From: Chaetomium olivaceum
Lineage: Eukaryota > Ascomycota > Sordariomycetes > Sordariales > Chaetomiaceae
Reading direction: 5' to 3'
Assembly (NCBI GenBank): GCA_039881045.1
Contig: JAYWVB010000026.1
Location: 186,001-250,000, forward strand
Length of the DNA: 64,000 bases
Position 1 is the first letter of the stretch, and each line of letters opens with the position of its first letter. Of the stretch, positions 12,701 through 24,824 are shown one piece after another. Under the pieces are notes generated by a model, which had not been told where the DNA came from, searched no databases, and saw nothing but the letters and a program-made list of their open reading frames with translations. The position numbers and the translations under genes are program-made.

Positions 12701-14344
12701 TTCCGCAAGTTCCACGTCATCGGATCGAGCCAGGCAATCAAGATGCCCGGATGCAAGAGGGGCGAGCGGCGTGTTCGCATACCGAAGTACTCTAAAATCA
12801 CAATAAACGAACCCGATGCGGTATTGGAAGTCATCCAGGAGAGGAACGACCAAGTCGAAGCGTCAGGGGTTGGTACAGCTAGGGATGACGGCAGCATGCA
12901 GACCGCTCGTGTCGGGCAGGGTGAACATGGGTTTAACCAGGGGCGCTGGGCGTTCCGAAGCAATCTCATCAAGGTGGAAGACACCGGCTGCTTTGCTGCT
13001 TATCTCGACAGTCTGACTGTTTTGGGCGGCAGCAAAGTACAATGGGGTATATACAAGTTTCCTGTGTCTTGGCTGGACTTGGAAATGGCAGGACATTTTG
13101 GCGACCACAGCTCCAGGTGGCGTAGAATCTCGGAGTGGTTCAAGTTCACCTTTCCCTTTGGCGGTTGTCAAGGGGATGGCGGCCCTTCGAAACCCCTCCC
13201 CGGGTACAATACCTATGCCGGCTTCTTCTACACGATTGACAAGGAATGGGACCCCCCTGACATTGAGCCGCCGACGCACCCGCTCGAACGCCACCCCTGG
13301 ATTGCCTTTTACCGGCCGGTCAACCCGCACCGGAGACCATACGGACGGTGCGAACTCATTATCTGGGACCCCGCGGCTAGAACCCGCTACCCCAACGGAC
13401 AGGTCCCGGCAGAGAAAGACCTCATCTCTATGCAGCGCCAGCTAATCCAATACGTCCGCGACCACGGCGAGGAAAAGAACCACGGGACGTGGCTCGACCA
13501 AGTCTGGTTCGGCGGCTGGGACTGGCCGGAGGAGTGCGACTCCCCCTACCCGATCGACGTGACGCTGCTCTTCCTGCGGTGTGTCCTCGGCGACATCCGC
13601 AACTTCCTCCCGGCCCCCGAGCAGGTCATGGAGTCCAAAGGCTGGCGACGCGTCGCCCTCAACCAGCCTTTCAACCCCTCCCCGACCAAATCCCTGACAA
13701 CAGCAGCACATCTTGCAACAGGCCGCTCCCCAACCAAACCAAGCATCCCCGACTCCCCTTCCCTCTTTGTCGACCAGTACCCGCTCGACGAGGACGTCCC
13801 CATGGACCTGGACAGTTCCTCAATCAGCAGCGACGAAGACCCCGAAGCTGAGGGGAAAGACGACGACAACAATAACATCCGCGTCATCTTCCACCCGCCT
13901 CGCGGCCACCGCCACCCCAACAGCAGCAACAAGTACCAGACCGGCGGCGTATTCCGCTCGCGCTGCGTCAACCGTCTGTACGAGGAGGCCCGGCTGGCGC
14001 GGGCGCGGGCCCGCGAGAGTGGGGGTGGGGGTGGGGGTGGCTTTTTGTCCATGCACATGAAGTATGCGTATGTGCCGACGATGGAGTGGTATCGCGAGCA
14101 GAAGGCTGAGGGCAGGGCGTTTGCCCATGTCAATGTGGATTCGTGGGAGGGGGTGTTCGGGGTGTTGAAGATTGGGGCGGGGAAGAAGGATGGTGCAGGT
14201 GGGGGTGGGGATAAGAGTGGGAGTGGCGGGCATTCAGGTGGTGGTGGTGGGAGTAGTGATGAGGGTGGGGGTAGGAGTGCGCGTGGGAGCTGGGCTGGGA
14301 GTGTGGACGGTGGTGGTGAGAGGGGGCCGGTCGGGTCCGGATAG
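9784..14344 (+). CDS. Large chromodomain-containing protein
   Basis: Predicted nuclear chromatin reader. Two exons, 9784-10749 and 10889-14344, joined by gtacgt..atatag in phase 0, give 1473 residues with no frame error. The ATG at 9784 is the first one in frame. An acidic leader is followed by a chromodomain at about residues 38-95. Its candidate methyl-lysine cage residues are F39, W61 (VEWTDF) and F64, and STWEPESNIGPDL completes the fold. A basic run follows (HWRRNRKRRK), then a long Ser/Pro/Thr-rich linker. From about residue 440 there is a large ordered region without a domain I can name (for example PGVVIIHETLAWSLRRFPSLSRYLL). The C-terminus is glycine-rich and low-complexity. No chromoshadow domain is visible, so it is not a plain HP1. 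It could be a Chp- or CDP-type reader working with histone methylation, but that is inference. Confidence 0.85.
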
Positions 14345-15192
14345 GTGCTGGGCTCGTGGGTTACTTGGAGGACGTAGTCCGGGAGGGGGGAAGAAGAGAG
14401 CCCGGGGATGTTGCTTGTCGACTAGAGGAGGTGGGGTGGAGCAAGTGTTGGATTGGAGGGGGCTGGTGAAAAAGGAGACGAGCGTGAGGTTGAGGGAGGG
14501 GGACAGAGAGGCTATGGAAAATAACGGCGTGAGAGATGATGTAGGAGAGGCTGGGGGTGGTGAAGGAATAGGTGAAGCAGCCTCTACGATCGATCGAGAG
14601 CGGTGTTGGAGGTTAGGCAAGAACGTTGTCCGAACGATGTGAGAATCCACTGTCGCTTGGCATGGGCTCACCACTGCAGGGGCCCACGGCTTCGGAGTGA
14701 GAGGCTTTGACATTGAGATCGATTCGTGGGGATGGAAGCACTTCCCTTGATTGTACCTCGAGATGCACTCTTGCTGGAGGCAGATGTTGCTTATGTTCCC
14801 TGGGGGCATATTTGACGGTCTAGGACTTTATTTTGTCATGCATATTCATCGGTCGAGGATATTAGCCGACTGACTTGCTCACGGGAGTTAACATTTGTTG
14901 GAACATTTGTTAGGCTAGATAATTGGCGGGCTAGAATTGGCGGGCTAGAATTGGCTTATGCAACTTTTAATCATCATATTTCATTCTCATTCGGTCTGCC
15001 TCTGGTGAAGCTTAATTTCCTTAGCCCACTCAGCACACGCAGTCCTCTCACTCTGTGCTCAGCCTAGACCACAATTTCCTGCATAAATGGTTTGCTTGCA
15101 GGATATCCAATTCCGAGTTGCGCCAGCCAACGGCCATGACTATAACCACCCATATAGACTCCTAATACACCAAAAAGAAAGAGAGAACCGCC
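14345..15192. other. Convergent intergenic region between the chromodomain and DJ-1-like genes
   Basis: Shared 3' region. It contains a tandem duplication of a 15-bp unit (ttggcgggctagaat) at about 14923-14956, and otherwise nothing recognisable. Confidence 0.5.
14923..14956. repeat. 15-bp tandem repeat, about 2.3 units
   Basis: Unit ttggcgggctagaat is repeated directly, followed by a partial third copy, in the shared 3' region of two convergent genes. Confidence 0.7.
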
Positions 15193-16143
15193 CTAGTTCG
15201 TCACAGGGACGTTGAACTTGGCAGCCCACGGGTCGTCGCGCCAGTCCGTGATAACGGTGTGCTCAATGCCGCCAGAAACGGACTCGACAATGGCACTGCC
15301 GTTCTCGTACTTTTGCCTGACAAACTCAAACGCGAGATCAATGCCGGCCGTGACCCCCGACGAACTCCACACCTTGCCGTCCTCAACCCACCGGGCAGGT
15401 GAGACCCTTTTACAAGACAAGTCAGTAACCGGGTTCCTCTTCTCGTTGCGAGTTTAGCAATGCTGGAAGGAGGGAGAGAGAACTTACCACTTGACCTTGG
15501 GACCCATCGGCGTGATGGTCTTCCAGGCGGCCTTGTTGGTCGTGGCGCGGTGGCCGTCCAGCACGCCCGCCTGCGCCGCGATGCCGGCGCCGGTGCAGAT
15601 GGTGATGAAGTACTTGAGGGAGGGGAACACCTTCTTGATGTACTCGATCTCCGGGCCCAGGTCAGGGCTGCGCGCGGCGGCGCCGCCGGGGATGACGAGG
15701 GCGTCGATGGGCGGGTTGTCGGCGAAGGTGTGGGTGGGGTTGAAGGTCGGGTAGAAGGACGAGTTGAACTGGTTCATGGCGGCGGTGAGGGGTTCCGTCT
15801 TGACCGGCTCCATGGTGCGTGCGAGCATGTACATGTCGAGGTGGGTTTTGCGGGAGAGAGCCTGGAAGACCTCGAAGGGCCCGAAAATGTCGACTATGTC
15901 GAAGGCCCGCGGAAGGAGGAATCCGATGCGGCGGGGGGGTTCGGCATCAGGGCCTGCGCGACGTTGGTGGGTGTTTTCAGGGATGGCTCTGGCAGTATTG
16001 CACATACCATTCCCGCAGCTCTTTGAGTCGTCGGAGCGAGGAGGCAAGGCTCCTGCTACGGCTGGGTTGGCGAGGGATAGCGAGGCCAGCAAGACAGTCA
16101 AGCCTTTTGCAAGGCCCTTGACGCTGGGGGCGGCCGGCATCAT
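15193..16143 (-). CDS. Secreted DJ-1/PfpI family protein
   Basis: Glutamine-amidotransferase-like fold of the ThiJ/PfpI (isonitrile hydratase-like) group. The substrate is unknown. Two exons, 16143-15488 and 15406-15193, joined by gtaagt..aaaag, give 289 residues. The protein opens with a clear signal peptide (about residues 1-31, hydrophobic run LTVLLASLSLANPAVAG). The DJ-1 core then starts at IGFLLPRAFDIVDIFGPFEVF, with the nucleophile elbow TICTGAG (Cys at about residue 183), the block AGVLDGHRATTNKAAW, and WVEDGKVWSSSGVTAGIDLAFEFV. N-x-S/T sites (NSS) fit secretion. Most DJ-1 proteins are cytosolic, so an exported member is uncommon. The start at 16143 or the adjacent ATG at 16140 cannot be separated. 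Confidence 0.85.
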
Positions 16144-17711
16144 GGTGGGTGAAGATTTCAGGGGTTGTAAACAACAACGACACAAAGACTTCTCCTATCA
16201 ACAAACTCACGGTTGGGTTGAGGGTTAGATAGTGGTGATGAGAAGGATGGAAACAGAACGAGACTCCATGCCGGGCTCGTTGCTTGTATTTCTATTCATC
16301 GTGAACATCTTCCCAGCAACCCCTGAACACCAAGTTCCGAGGCGGTTCGGAGTCCTCTCTGGAAGTTGTCACAATTGTGCCTTGAGATCGCCCAAAACAT
16401 CACCAACGGAAGCAACTGACCCGCAGCACGAACGAGTCTGTCCAAGAGCCTCGGTCGTCCATCACGGACATTACCGCCCCCTGTCTCGCCCTTGCAGATA
16501 AAAAACTGCGCAATAGGCGCGCGTCGAGTCCGAGTTGAACATGTGGGACCCCTGTTGGTCCCCGCCATTTGGGTCAAACTGCGCAAGTTTAAAAGGCTTC
16601 GCCGCTAAGCTGCGTTGTTGGGTTTCCATTGAAGGGACGGAATGCGAAATGCGGCATGCGGAGTCGTACAGCCCATCTGAAGAGCCAGAGATAGTTAGTA
16701 GCTCCAGCATTCCCAGGGGGGGGTCGGCGGGTTGGCATCCCATGGACAGAAAATGCTGAACTTCAAGTGGAGATGTCAACCAAACCTGGAGTAGAAACTC
16801 GACGAACACCATCCGGAAACCGAAAGGAAATTTGTTAACTCCATTTCATCCTTATTTTATTTGACTTATATCTTTTGATTCTTCTTTTGATCCCTTTTAG
16901 TCGGTTTCTTTTTCTTCTTTTTTTCTTCGTTTTTTCTTCTTGATTTCTTTGAGTTCGGCATTTTCTGGCCGGAGGGTGGTGAGCAAAAAGGAGAATGTGG
17001 GCATTTTCCTGACTTCTGGGGATTGTTGGAGCACGAATGAGCACATTTCTGCCGGGTTGCTGCGACAGCAAGCGGCAGCATCGCACCTGACAGGTTCGCC
17101 AAGAACGTGTGCCTTCTTGGGAATACGCTTGAACGGATCAACTGGCGCCTGGCAGCGACGACCTGAAACCCGTCCTTGCTCTTTATGGTCTTGGCACTGA
17201 TATGGGGAGGTGATGAACGTGGGAAGGTGAGATCGGTGAGGTTGGCGGTGAGAAGCAGGCAATTGCCTATAAGGGAGGTAAACTGCAAGGTTCATCAAGT
17301 TGGAGATGTCGACAACAGAAGGAGCCGCTGGAGGTTTATAGGAAATATCACCCCTTGGTGTAGCTACTACCTACCTAGGTACCTAGTCAGTGACCTGATC
17401 TGATGTAGCGAATGATGTCACCTTCAAGATAACCCCCACGCAACCCCTCTGCCCCTCACTAGGAGAGGTTCTTTACAGAGGCAGTAGAAAATGTTTCCTT
17501 TACCCCTCTTGTGGAGATGGCGCCGGAGTCATCGGATGTTGACCACACTTGCAACCACTCGAGCAAGTTAGAGTAAAAATCCAAAAAGTTTGCGTTGCAG
17601 TTAACTCAGCAGGAAACATCCAAAACCCTGTATCCCGGGCAGCACACGACAAGGTACCTTATAAAGTACACAAACCAATCTCGAACACGACCACCACAAC
17701 ACAACCCCGCA
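16144..17711. other. Divergent intergenic region holding a MITE-like element
   Basis: Promoters of the DJ-1-like gene and of ureG flank a short inverted-repeat element (16744-16970). A palindromic ctaggtac motif lies at 17371-17386. No protein gene supported. Confidence 0.5.
16744..16970. mobile_element. MITE-like element, copy 1 (227 bp)
   Basis: The ends form a terminal inverted repeat of about 19 bp: ggacagaaaatgctgaact on the left against ggccagaaaatgccgaact read from the right, with two mismatches. The interior shares blocks with the element at 29161-29425, including cgaacacc.tccgga near the middle and a long T-rich tract before the right end. There is no coding capacity. I cannot identify a target-site duplication or assign a superfamily. 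Confidence 0.72.
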
Positions 17712-18785
17712 ATGTCCGGCGCAACCCACACCCACGATGGCGTGCACCAGCACTCGCACGAATTCAACGCCGCCGAGCACGGCCACAGTCATGAGATCCT
17801 AGACGGGCCAGGCAGCTACCTCAACCGTGAGATGCCAATCGTTGAAGGCCGGAACTGGGCCGACCGAGCCTTCACCATCGGCATTGGCGGGTATGTCATC
17901 ATGCTCATCCTTAGAGCCCCTCCTTTCCCCCTTTTTCATTTCCCCTCCCCTTCCACCAGTCATCCTTCGTTCAAATCTTCATCCAAACCTTCACCGCCTC
18001 CCCTTCCCGTCTCCCTTGCCGTCTTCCGTCCCCATTCCCTCCAACCCCCTCCCTAGCCCAGACCCGCAACCACCATACGATCATACCACCATGTTCTTAC
18101 TAACCCACCACCCCCCGCTTCCCCCGTCTCCAGACCCGTCGGATCCGGCAAGACAGCGCTCATGCTCGCGCTCTCGCGCATCCTGCGCACCAGCCACTCG
18201 GTCGCCGCGGTAACCAACGACATTTTCACGCGGGAGGACGCCGAGTTCCTGACGCGGCACCGGGCGCTGCCGGCGGAGCGGATCCGCGCCATCGAGACGG
18301 GTGGCTGCCCGCACGCCGCCGTGCGCGAGGACATCTCGACCAACCTGGCCGCGCTCGAGGACCTGCACGCGCAGTTCGGCACCGACATCCTGCTGATCGA
18401 GTCCGGCGGGGATAACCTCGCGGCCAACTACTCGCGCGAGCTGGCGGATTATATCATCTATGTGATTGACGTCAGTGGCGGGGACAAGATCCCCCGCAAG
18501 GGCGGGCCGGGCATCACGCAGAGTGACTTGTTGGTGGTGAATAAGACGGATCTTGCGGAGGCGGTGGGCGCGGACTTGGGGGTTATGGAGCGGGACGCCC
18601 GCAAGATGCGCGAGGGCGGGCCGACCGTGTTCGCGCAGGTCAAGAAGGGGGTGGGCGTCGAGCATATTGTGAATCTGATTCTGAGTGCTTGGAGGGCGAG
18701 CGGTGCGGAGGAGCAGAGGAAGGCCGTGGGCGGGCCGAAGCCGACGCCGGGGCTGGAAGGGCTTGAGGACAAGAAGACCGCTTGA
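17712..18785 (+). CDS. ureG: Urease accessory GTPase UreG
   Basis: GTP-dependent nickel chaperone that activates apo-urease together with the UreD/UreF homologues. Two exons, 17712-17890 and 18134-18785, with donor gtatgt and acceptor ccag, total 831 nt and 276 residues with no frame error. The N-terminus is histidine-rich ([19 protein letters not shown]), typical of eukaryotic UreG and suited to nickel storage. The P-loop [10 protein letters not shown] is split by the intron. Further family blocks are [39 protein letters not shown] and [15 protein letters not shown]. The short C-terminal extension is Gly/Lys-rich. No other urease gene lies in the window. Confidence 0.96.
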
Positions 18786-18977
18786 AGAACGAATTACTAG
18801 AAGGTGGATGTGGAAGGATCAGGTAAGGCTGTAAAATCAAGCGCGGAACAAAGCCATTGTTAAGGATATCCACGTCAAAAAAGGGAACTAAAGTACGAAT
18901 ACCGGCAAGTAATATGTCATGATTCCCAAACGCCGTCATACGCCCTTTTTGGGCGGTCTATAGTTATGCCTCTTCGT

Positions 18978-21590
18978 TTACTCCGCATCCATCGCATCCC
19001 CCTGAGCCTCCTGCACAAGCGCCGGGTCAAGCAGCAACCCGTTCAGCGGCCGGGCGTTGCGAGGCCACACCCGTTTGTACAAACTGACACCGATCGAGTC
19101 CTGCGGGTTGATCCGCCCGTCAAACGTCGCTTTGAAATACCCGTGCGTGCCCAGCGCCTCCTTGAAGAAACCTCCGCGCCCTCTCCTTGTCCACAACGGC
19201 AGCGCCTTGAACCACTCAACGTCCTCCCGGTTGAAGAACATGTACCGGATGGTGACAATCTTCTTGTGGATGTGTGTACGGGTGGCCCGTGAGGATGGCC
19301 CGCTTGGCGATCACGCGCGATGTCGAGGGCGGGAGCGTAGTGCCCGTGGCAATCAATGTCAGGGGCAGGGTGGGGCGTTCTTCGTCTTCCTCCTCGTTGT
19401 CCTCGTCATCCTTGGTGGTTGCCGCGGTCTGCTTGAAAAAGAGGACGGGCATCGAGCCCCATGCGACCGGGCCCATAAAGGTCGCCACAGCGGACTGGCC
19501 GGGGTGCAGGTACCGGCAGTACTTGTGGACGTCGTTGGGTGTGTTGCCGCCTTGCGAGAACAAGGGGTTGATGACAAACCTCCGAGGTCCGTATTGCACG
19601 ATCAGCTCCTCCTTCGCCTTGAGCGACGTCGGGCAGTCGGAGCTGAGGTTGATCAAGACGTTGACGGCCGTCCGCTTCTGCTCGTGCCTCAACAGCGAGA
19701 TGAGAGTGACTGGCCGGCTCGGGTCGTATGTCTTCTGGGTTGCTACTGGCACTCCCTTGATGTAGACGTGGACGCGAGTGCCAGGGGCCACACCGCCAAC
19801 CAGGGCCTCGCGGGCTGCCCGAATACGAGAGGCTTGATAGTCGGGGATCCGTAGCAGCCGCTGCCACTCCTCCGGCTCATACGCACGATCCTCGTCCTCC
19901 AACCAAGGGCTCGACCTCAAACTCTTGAGACCTCTGTATTTGGCGAGCCGCTCCCGAGCAAGCACACCAGGATGAAGCTCGACTTCGTCGGGGAATTCCA
20001 GGTCATCCTCGGCTTCTGTCCTCTTGCTCTTGCGGTAGGCCTCGAGAGCCCTGGCATCCTCGTCCTCGTCAGGCTCAATGAAGGCTACTGACTGAGGGTA
20101 CTCTGACGGCCCACCTTCTGTCATGGCGTCCCCTGCAAGGCCTTCCATTCCGTCTTCTGGTTGTGCGTCGTCCTCTTCTTCCTCAACATCTTCCATGTCC
20201 TGGTCTTCCAAATCGGAACCAGAATCGGAAACATCGTCATTGTTGTCCAAAAACCACGCAGCCTGGTACTTTGACGTGCCCTTGGGGACCTTCTTCGGCA
20301 TTTGAAGCTCCTGGACTTGGTCGTCATCCGAGAAATAATGATGATCATCCAAAAGCACCCCCTTTTTGGAGGTCGTCATGGTCGTCGCTGCATCCATATC
20401 ATCGTCATCGTCCATAGTGGCCTCCTCCGGCGCGAGATCCTCGAGACCGTCTTGATCCTTGGTCGGTTCCCCAAGTATCTCCTCTGCTAGGTTTTCATCC
20501 ACCATGGCATCCTCGCCCCTCTTTTTCCGTGTCGCAAGTGGCGCTGCTGTGATCTTTTCGATTTGGAATGTCCCCCATTCACCCACTTGTATCAGCCGGT
20601 CGGCATTCAGGCCCTTGCCCCTGACTACGCCAGTCAGAATGGTAGGCGCCATCCCCGACCTTGCCCACTGTATATCCTCAACGAGCATCCAGCTGCGCTC
20701 CTCCCTCCACCGAATCCCCTTGGGTGTGGTGCTGCATAATGACCGCATAAGGTTCGCGCACTCTTGGACATTGTCGAGGTTGTAGATCTTTTCTTGCTCC
20801 GGGTGAAAGTGTGTGATGAATGACTTGAGCGAGGAGACAACCGAGAGCCTCTGCTTGACGGGTCCAATTTTGTGTAGCCCCTGGACAACAGTGAACAAAG
20901 TCGACATGCCCTGGCTCTCGACACTCCGCAAGATCAATTCGCCCAATTCATCTACTTCCACCTCGGCCGAAAGAACAATGACGACGAAGTCGGCGACTCG
21001 GGCGGCGTCCAAGCATGCGGTGAGATCTCTCTTTAGCGGGATGTACTGTAGTTTCTGCTTGAACCTGTCCACCGGGATGCGGAAGCAGCTATCTTGTACC
21101 TCGACGTCGATATCAACGCCGCGGTTTAGGCTGCGAATCGCCTCGGCGGCATCGGTGTCGGCGCATAGGGGAATGACGGCAACGTGTCGAGGGGCGCCAT
21201 CTTTTCCGGCAAAAACGGATGCCTCCTTTTGATGTTCGCGGGCCTTCTCCTGCTGGAGCTGCTTTGCCCGGTTCCGTCGGTCAAGTTTCGACATGACTTG
21301 TTGGTGTGGTGTCTTGCGCAGTCCCTTTTCGCCTGCAATTCGCCCTGATAAAAGAGGATCAGTGGCTACTCTAATTTCTGAACGTTAAAAAAACAAAAGC
21401 TCCTGATAATTCCCCCTTTCTTTCCTTACAACCCCCTTCAAATAATTGTCTGAAAATGCAGATCTTCGGCGTGAGTCATACCTTTTGCGGCATCACGCAT
21501 TTGGCCCTTGGTCGACTTTCTGGACTTGAATGCCTTGTGCGACACCTTGGTCGTGGCCCGGTGGGAGTGACCCCCTACTGCGCCCGGCAT
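18978..21590 (-). CDS. TSR1: 40S biogenesis factor Tsr1, with a 1-nt frameshift
   Basis: GTPase-like factor of late 40S subunit maturation, related to Bms1. Exon 1 (21590-21482) encodes the conserved start [23 protein letters not shown]. An intron (gtatga..tcag) leads to exon 2 at 21344-18978, which begins [29 protein letters not shown]. The central part has the AARP2CN-type region ([19 protein letters not shown] [18 protein letters not shown]) and a long acidic insert. The C-terminal beta-barrel half ends in [20 protein letters not shown] and [15 protein letters not shown]. Odd: at 19270-19278 a tgtgtgt run has one base too many, breaking the frame inside [17 protein letters not shown]. Removing it gives 824 residues, the normal size. 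It is divergent from UTP7 with 244 bp between the ATGs. Confidence 0.94.
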
Positions 21591-21834
21591 CTTTCCGTCG
21601 CCGCCGGCTTTGAAACGATATGGAAGAGACGCCACTTTGCTCGGCAGTAAAACAAGAAAACAATGCAGAAGGTACGACACGTTGAAGCACCAAACGACTC
21701 TTGAGATGCGGTAGCGGGGAGCGACGATGGCGGGGCATCTCTGCCTTTTTTTGACTTGTGTGCCATATCTTATCTTTCCTTGTGCGACCAATTAGGAACA
21801 GGAGTCGAGACTTTTTAGTGGGCCCGGCTCAAAA
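21591..21834. promoter_or_regulatory. Bidirectional promoter of TSR1 and UTP7
   Basis: The 244 bp between the two divergent start codons must hold both core promoters. A poly-T tract lies near 21750-21757. I see no TATA box and do not claim specific factor sites. Confidence 0.6.
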
Positions 21835-23639
21835 ATGTCGGCAAGCCTCGAAGATGTCGGCCGTTGCCATTCCAATTCGCAAAACCGTACGAAGAGCATC
21901 CTTCCCTCGGCTTGCGACAAAATGGATACCACAGACACCGTCGATGCTCCTCTGACAAGGGTTCAGCAGCCCAACGGGGCTCTCACCGTCAACAATGCAC
22001 GAACCGAATTCCGCTCTAAGGCCGAGCTGGAACGTGTCCGCCGACACAGACAGGCGCAGAAGGCCTACGGCCGCGGTCGCCAGATCGACGTCAAGAACGT
22101 GAGGGACAAGAAACTGCGGCGCAACCTCACGAATCTCGAGAACAAATACAAGACAGCCGCTCTAAAGGCGAAGGAGGCCGAAATTCTGCTCGAGAATTCC
22201 TCGGGCTTTCTCGAAGCCGAGACAGAACTCGAGCGGACATATAAGGTCCGCCAAGATGATATCCAGAAGGAGGTCGGCATCGACGTAGCGCAAAAAAAGT
22301 TCGAGTTGAAGCTGAATGATCTGGGGCCCTATGTTTGCGAGTACAGCAGAAATGGGCGGGATCTCATTTTGGCGGGGAGGAAAGGTCACATCGCGACAAT
22401 GGACTGGCGGGAGGGCAAACTGGGCTGCGAGTTGCAACTGGGCGAGACGGTTCGGGATGCACGCTTCCTGCACAACAACCAATTCTTTGCCGTGGCGCAG
22501 AAGAAGTACGTCTACATCTACGACGCCAATGGTGTCGAGCTTCACTGTTTGAAGAAGCACGTGGAAGTTTCGCACATGGAGTTTCTCCCATACCATTTCC
22601 TGCTGGCGACACTGGTAAGCAACCTTGACAACTATACCAATCGGCTATGGCTAACAACTCGCAGAGCATCAGCGGCCAATTAAAGTACCAGGACACCTCG
22701 ACCGGCCAAATAGTCACCGAGATCCCGACCAAGTTGGGAACCCCCGTCTCCCTTACACACAACCCCTACAACGCCATCCTCCACGTGGGCCAGCAGAATG
22801 GCACGGTTACACTATGGTCGCCAAACTCGTCAGAGCCTCTGGTCAAGCTGCTTGCCCACCGAGGCCCAGTCCGTTCACTTGCAGTCGACCGAGAGGGGCG
22901 ATACATGGTGTCGGCAGGGCAGGACAACCGGATGGCTATCTGGGACGTCCGGAACTTTAAGGAGGCGGTGTCTAGCTACTTCACAAGGTCACCAGCGTCC
23001 TCGATCGCGATCTCAGACACAGGCTTGACAGCCGTAGGGTGGGGGACACAGACGACGGTATGGAAGGGCCTCTTCTCAAAGGAGAAGCCGGTGCAAGAAA
23101 AGGTCCAGAGCCCTTACATGACCTGGGGAGGTGAGGGCCAGGCGATCGAGCGAGTTCGGTGGTGCCCCTTCGAGGATGTGCTCGGGCTCGGGCACACCGA
23201 GGGCTTCTCGTCTATCGTCATCCCGGGCGCCGGCGAGGCCAACTTCGACGCGCTCGAGGTGAACCCGTTCGAGACCAAGAAGCAGAGGCAGGAGGGAGAG
23301 GTCAAGGGTCTGCTGAACAAGCTGCAGCCCGAGATGATTGCGCTGGATCCCAATTACATCGGAAACCTGGATCTGAGGTCCGAGCAACAGCGAAAGGCCG
23401 ACAGGGACCTGGACACACCCGCGGTGGACATAGTGGAGGAGATGAGGCATCGGGCCAGGGGCAAGAGTGGTGCGCTGAAGAAGTACCTGAGGAAGCAGCG
23501 CAAGAAGAACATCATCGACGAGAAGAGGCTCAAGGCGGAGGAGATGTACAAGGAGATGCAGGAGAAGAAGGACGAGAGGCACAAGGAGCGGCAGGCCGAG
23601 TTGGGGCCGGCGCTGGCGCGGTTTGTCAGGAAGGACTAA
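21835..23639 (+). CDS. UTP7: Small-subunit processome WD-repeat protein Utp7 (WDR46/BING4)
   Basis: Nucleolar U3 snoRNP/SSU processome component for 18S rRNA maturation. Two exons, 21835-22614 and 22665-23639, with a 50-nt intron gtaagc..gcag in phase 0, give 584 residues. The start at 21835 gives the longest product. The ATG at 21922 (MDTTDTVDAPL) is an equally good alternative. A basic N-terminal region (RRHRQAQKAYGRG) is followed by a beta-propeller with recognisable repeats (CEYSRNGRDLILAGRKGHIATMDW, MVSAGQDNRMAIWDVRN). The BING4-C-terminal domain carries the block RWCPFEDVLGLGHTEGFSSI and VPGAGEANFDALE-like residues. The C-terminus is a charged coiled coil. No frame error. Confidence 0.95.
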
Positions 23640-23982
23640 AGATTGATACCCTAATACAGAGCATGCGGGTTACGGCGGTAACGCTGTTGAGTCTCGCCCA
23701 CGATTCTACGTCTCTAATCACATCTGCATTGAGAAGATGCCATATCACGGGCGGGTTAGTTATCGCATCTTTGGCCCATGCATGAAATCGTACATACGAT
23801 TGAGTCCCCAAAAGCAAGATCTAGGCCGAATCAAACTCCAAACACGTGAGGCGCCGGCCAAACACCGAGAGTATGCACCCGCCGCCGTCTATTTGCCCAC
23901 CCGATAACCGTAGTTTTCCCTCTCAAGCTCTCAAGTACCAGACATCCCAGACATCTTCATTTCCACACCCCCCGCCCCATCA
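23640..23982. other. Convergent 3' region between UTP7 and PTH2
   Basis: About 340 bp with no gene or repeat seen. It should hold both polyadenylation regions. Confidence 0.5.
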
Positions 23983-24824
23983 CTACAGCAGCTTCAAATG
24001 CCCCGTAACCATATCCACCAGACTCTTGGGCGCGGGCCCGACGCCCAGCACGGTCCGGCTGCCCGCCGCGATCTGGGTGCGGCCCGCGTCGGCGATGACG
24101 TGCGCCGTCACCCCCAGGCCGCGCGCCTTGGCCATCAGTGCCAGCAGCTCCTCCTCGCTCTTGACCTGCACCGCGATCTTGGCCTGGCCCGCGCCCTCCC
24201 ACGCCCGCAAGATCCGCGCCTCGGCCGATTGGGATTGCGGCGATTGTTGCGCGGCGCGCACGAGCGCCTTGTAGCAGGCCAGCGTCGCGTGCGAGCATTG
24301 CGCCGCCATCTTGCCTGTTGTTATTGTATATTGGGTTAGTTTCGATGCTTTGGTCGAGACGGTAAGCAGTGGGGGGCAGGGCAAGCAGCAACAGAAAGCG
24401 TAAAAAAAGAAAAAGAACAACTGCAACGTACCCTTGGTCATGCCCAAATCCGTCCTCACCACCAACACCATCTTGCACTCCTCCTCCCCATCATACCTCA
24501 CGCCCGTGCCCCCGCCTCCAAACCCCCCCGGCCAACACCACCACCACCACCCCCACCAGCGCCAGCAGGGCGGGCGCGAAGCCCCTGCCTCCGGTCTGCG
24601 TCGGCGCCGTTGGCCCAGTTGGGGGCGTGGTCGAGCAGGGACTCGTCCTCGTCGACGTCCGACTCGTCGCTCTCGACGGGGTCGCTCAGGTTGGCGGCGC
24701 GCTCGGCGGCGAGTTCGGGCGAGATCAGCGAGCCGCGGATGGCGTAGACGCCCAGGCCGAAGCCGGTTATGAAAGCGATTAGGGTGGTGGTGACGATTAC
24801 GGCGGAGGTGGTTTCGGCGGACAT
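23983..24824 (-). CDS. PTH2: Peptidyl-tRNA hydrolase 2, membrane anchored, with a frameshift
   Basis: Releases peptides from stalled peptidyl-tRNA. The eukaryotic enzyme is anchored on the mitochondrial outer membrane. Exon 1 (24824-24432) starts with a hydrophobic anchor (AVIVTTTLIAFITGFGLGVYAI) and an acidic linker ending DHAPNWANGADADRR. It then reaches the catalytic start CKMVLVVRTDLGMTKG. Exon 2 (24314-23983) continues KMAAQCSHATLACYK and ends GPAPKSLVDMVTGHLKLL. Odd: the linker and the catalytic start lie in different frames. The exons sum to 725 nt, one short of a multiple of three, and a C7 run at 24533-24539 is the most likely place for a lost base. The corrected protein would be about 241 residues. 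Confidence 0.92.

Noticed and set aside
14234..14809. Minus-strand frame of 191 codons
   Set aside because: It is the shadow of the Gly-rich end of the chromodomain gene and its 3' region.
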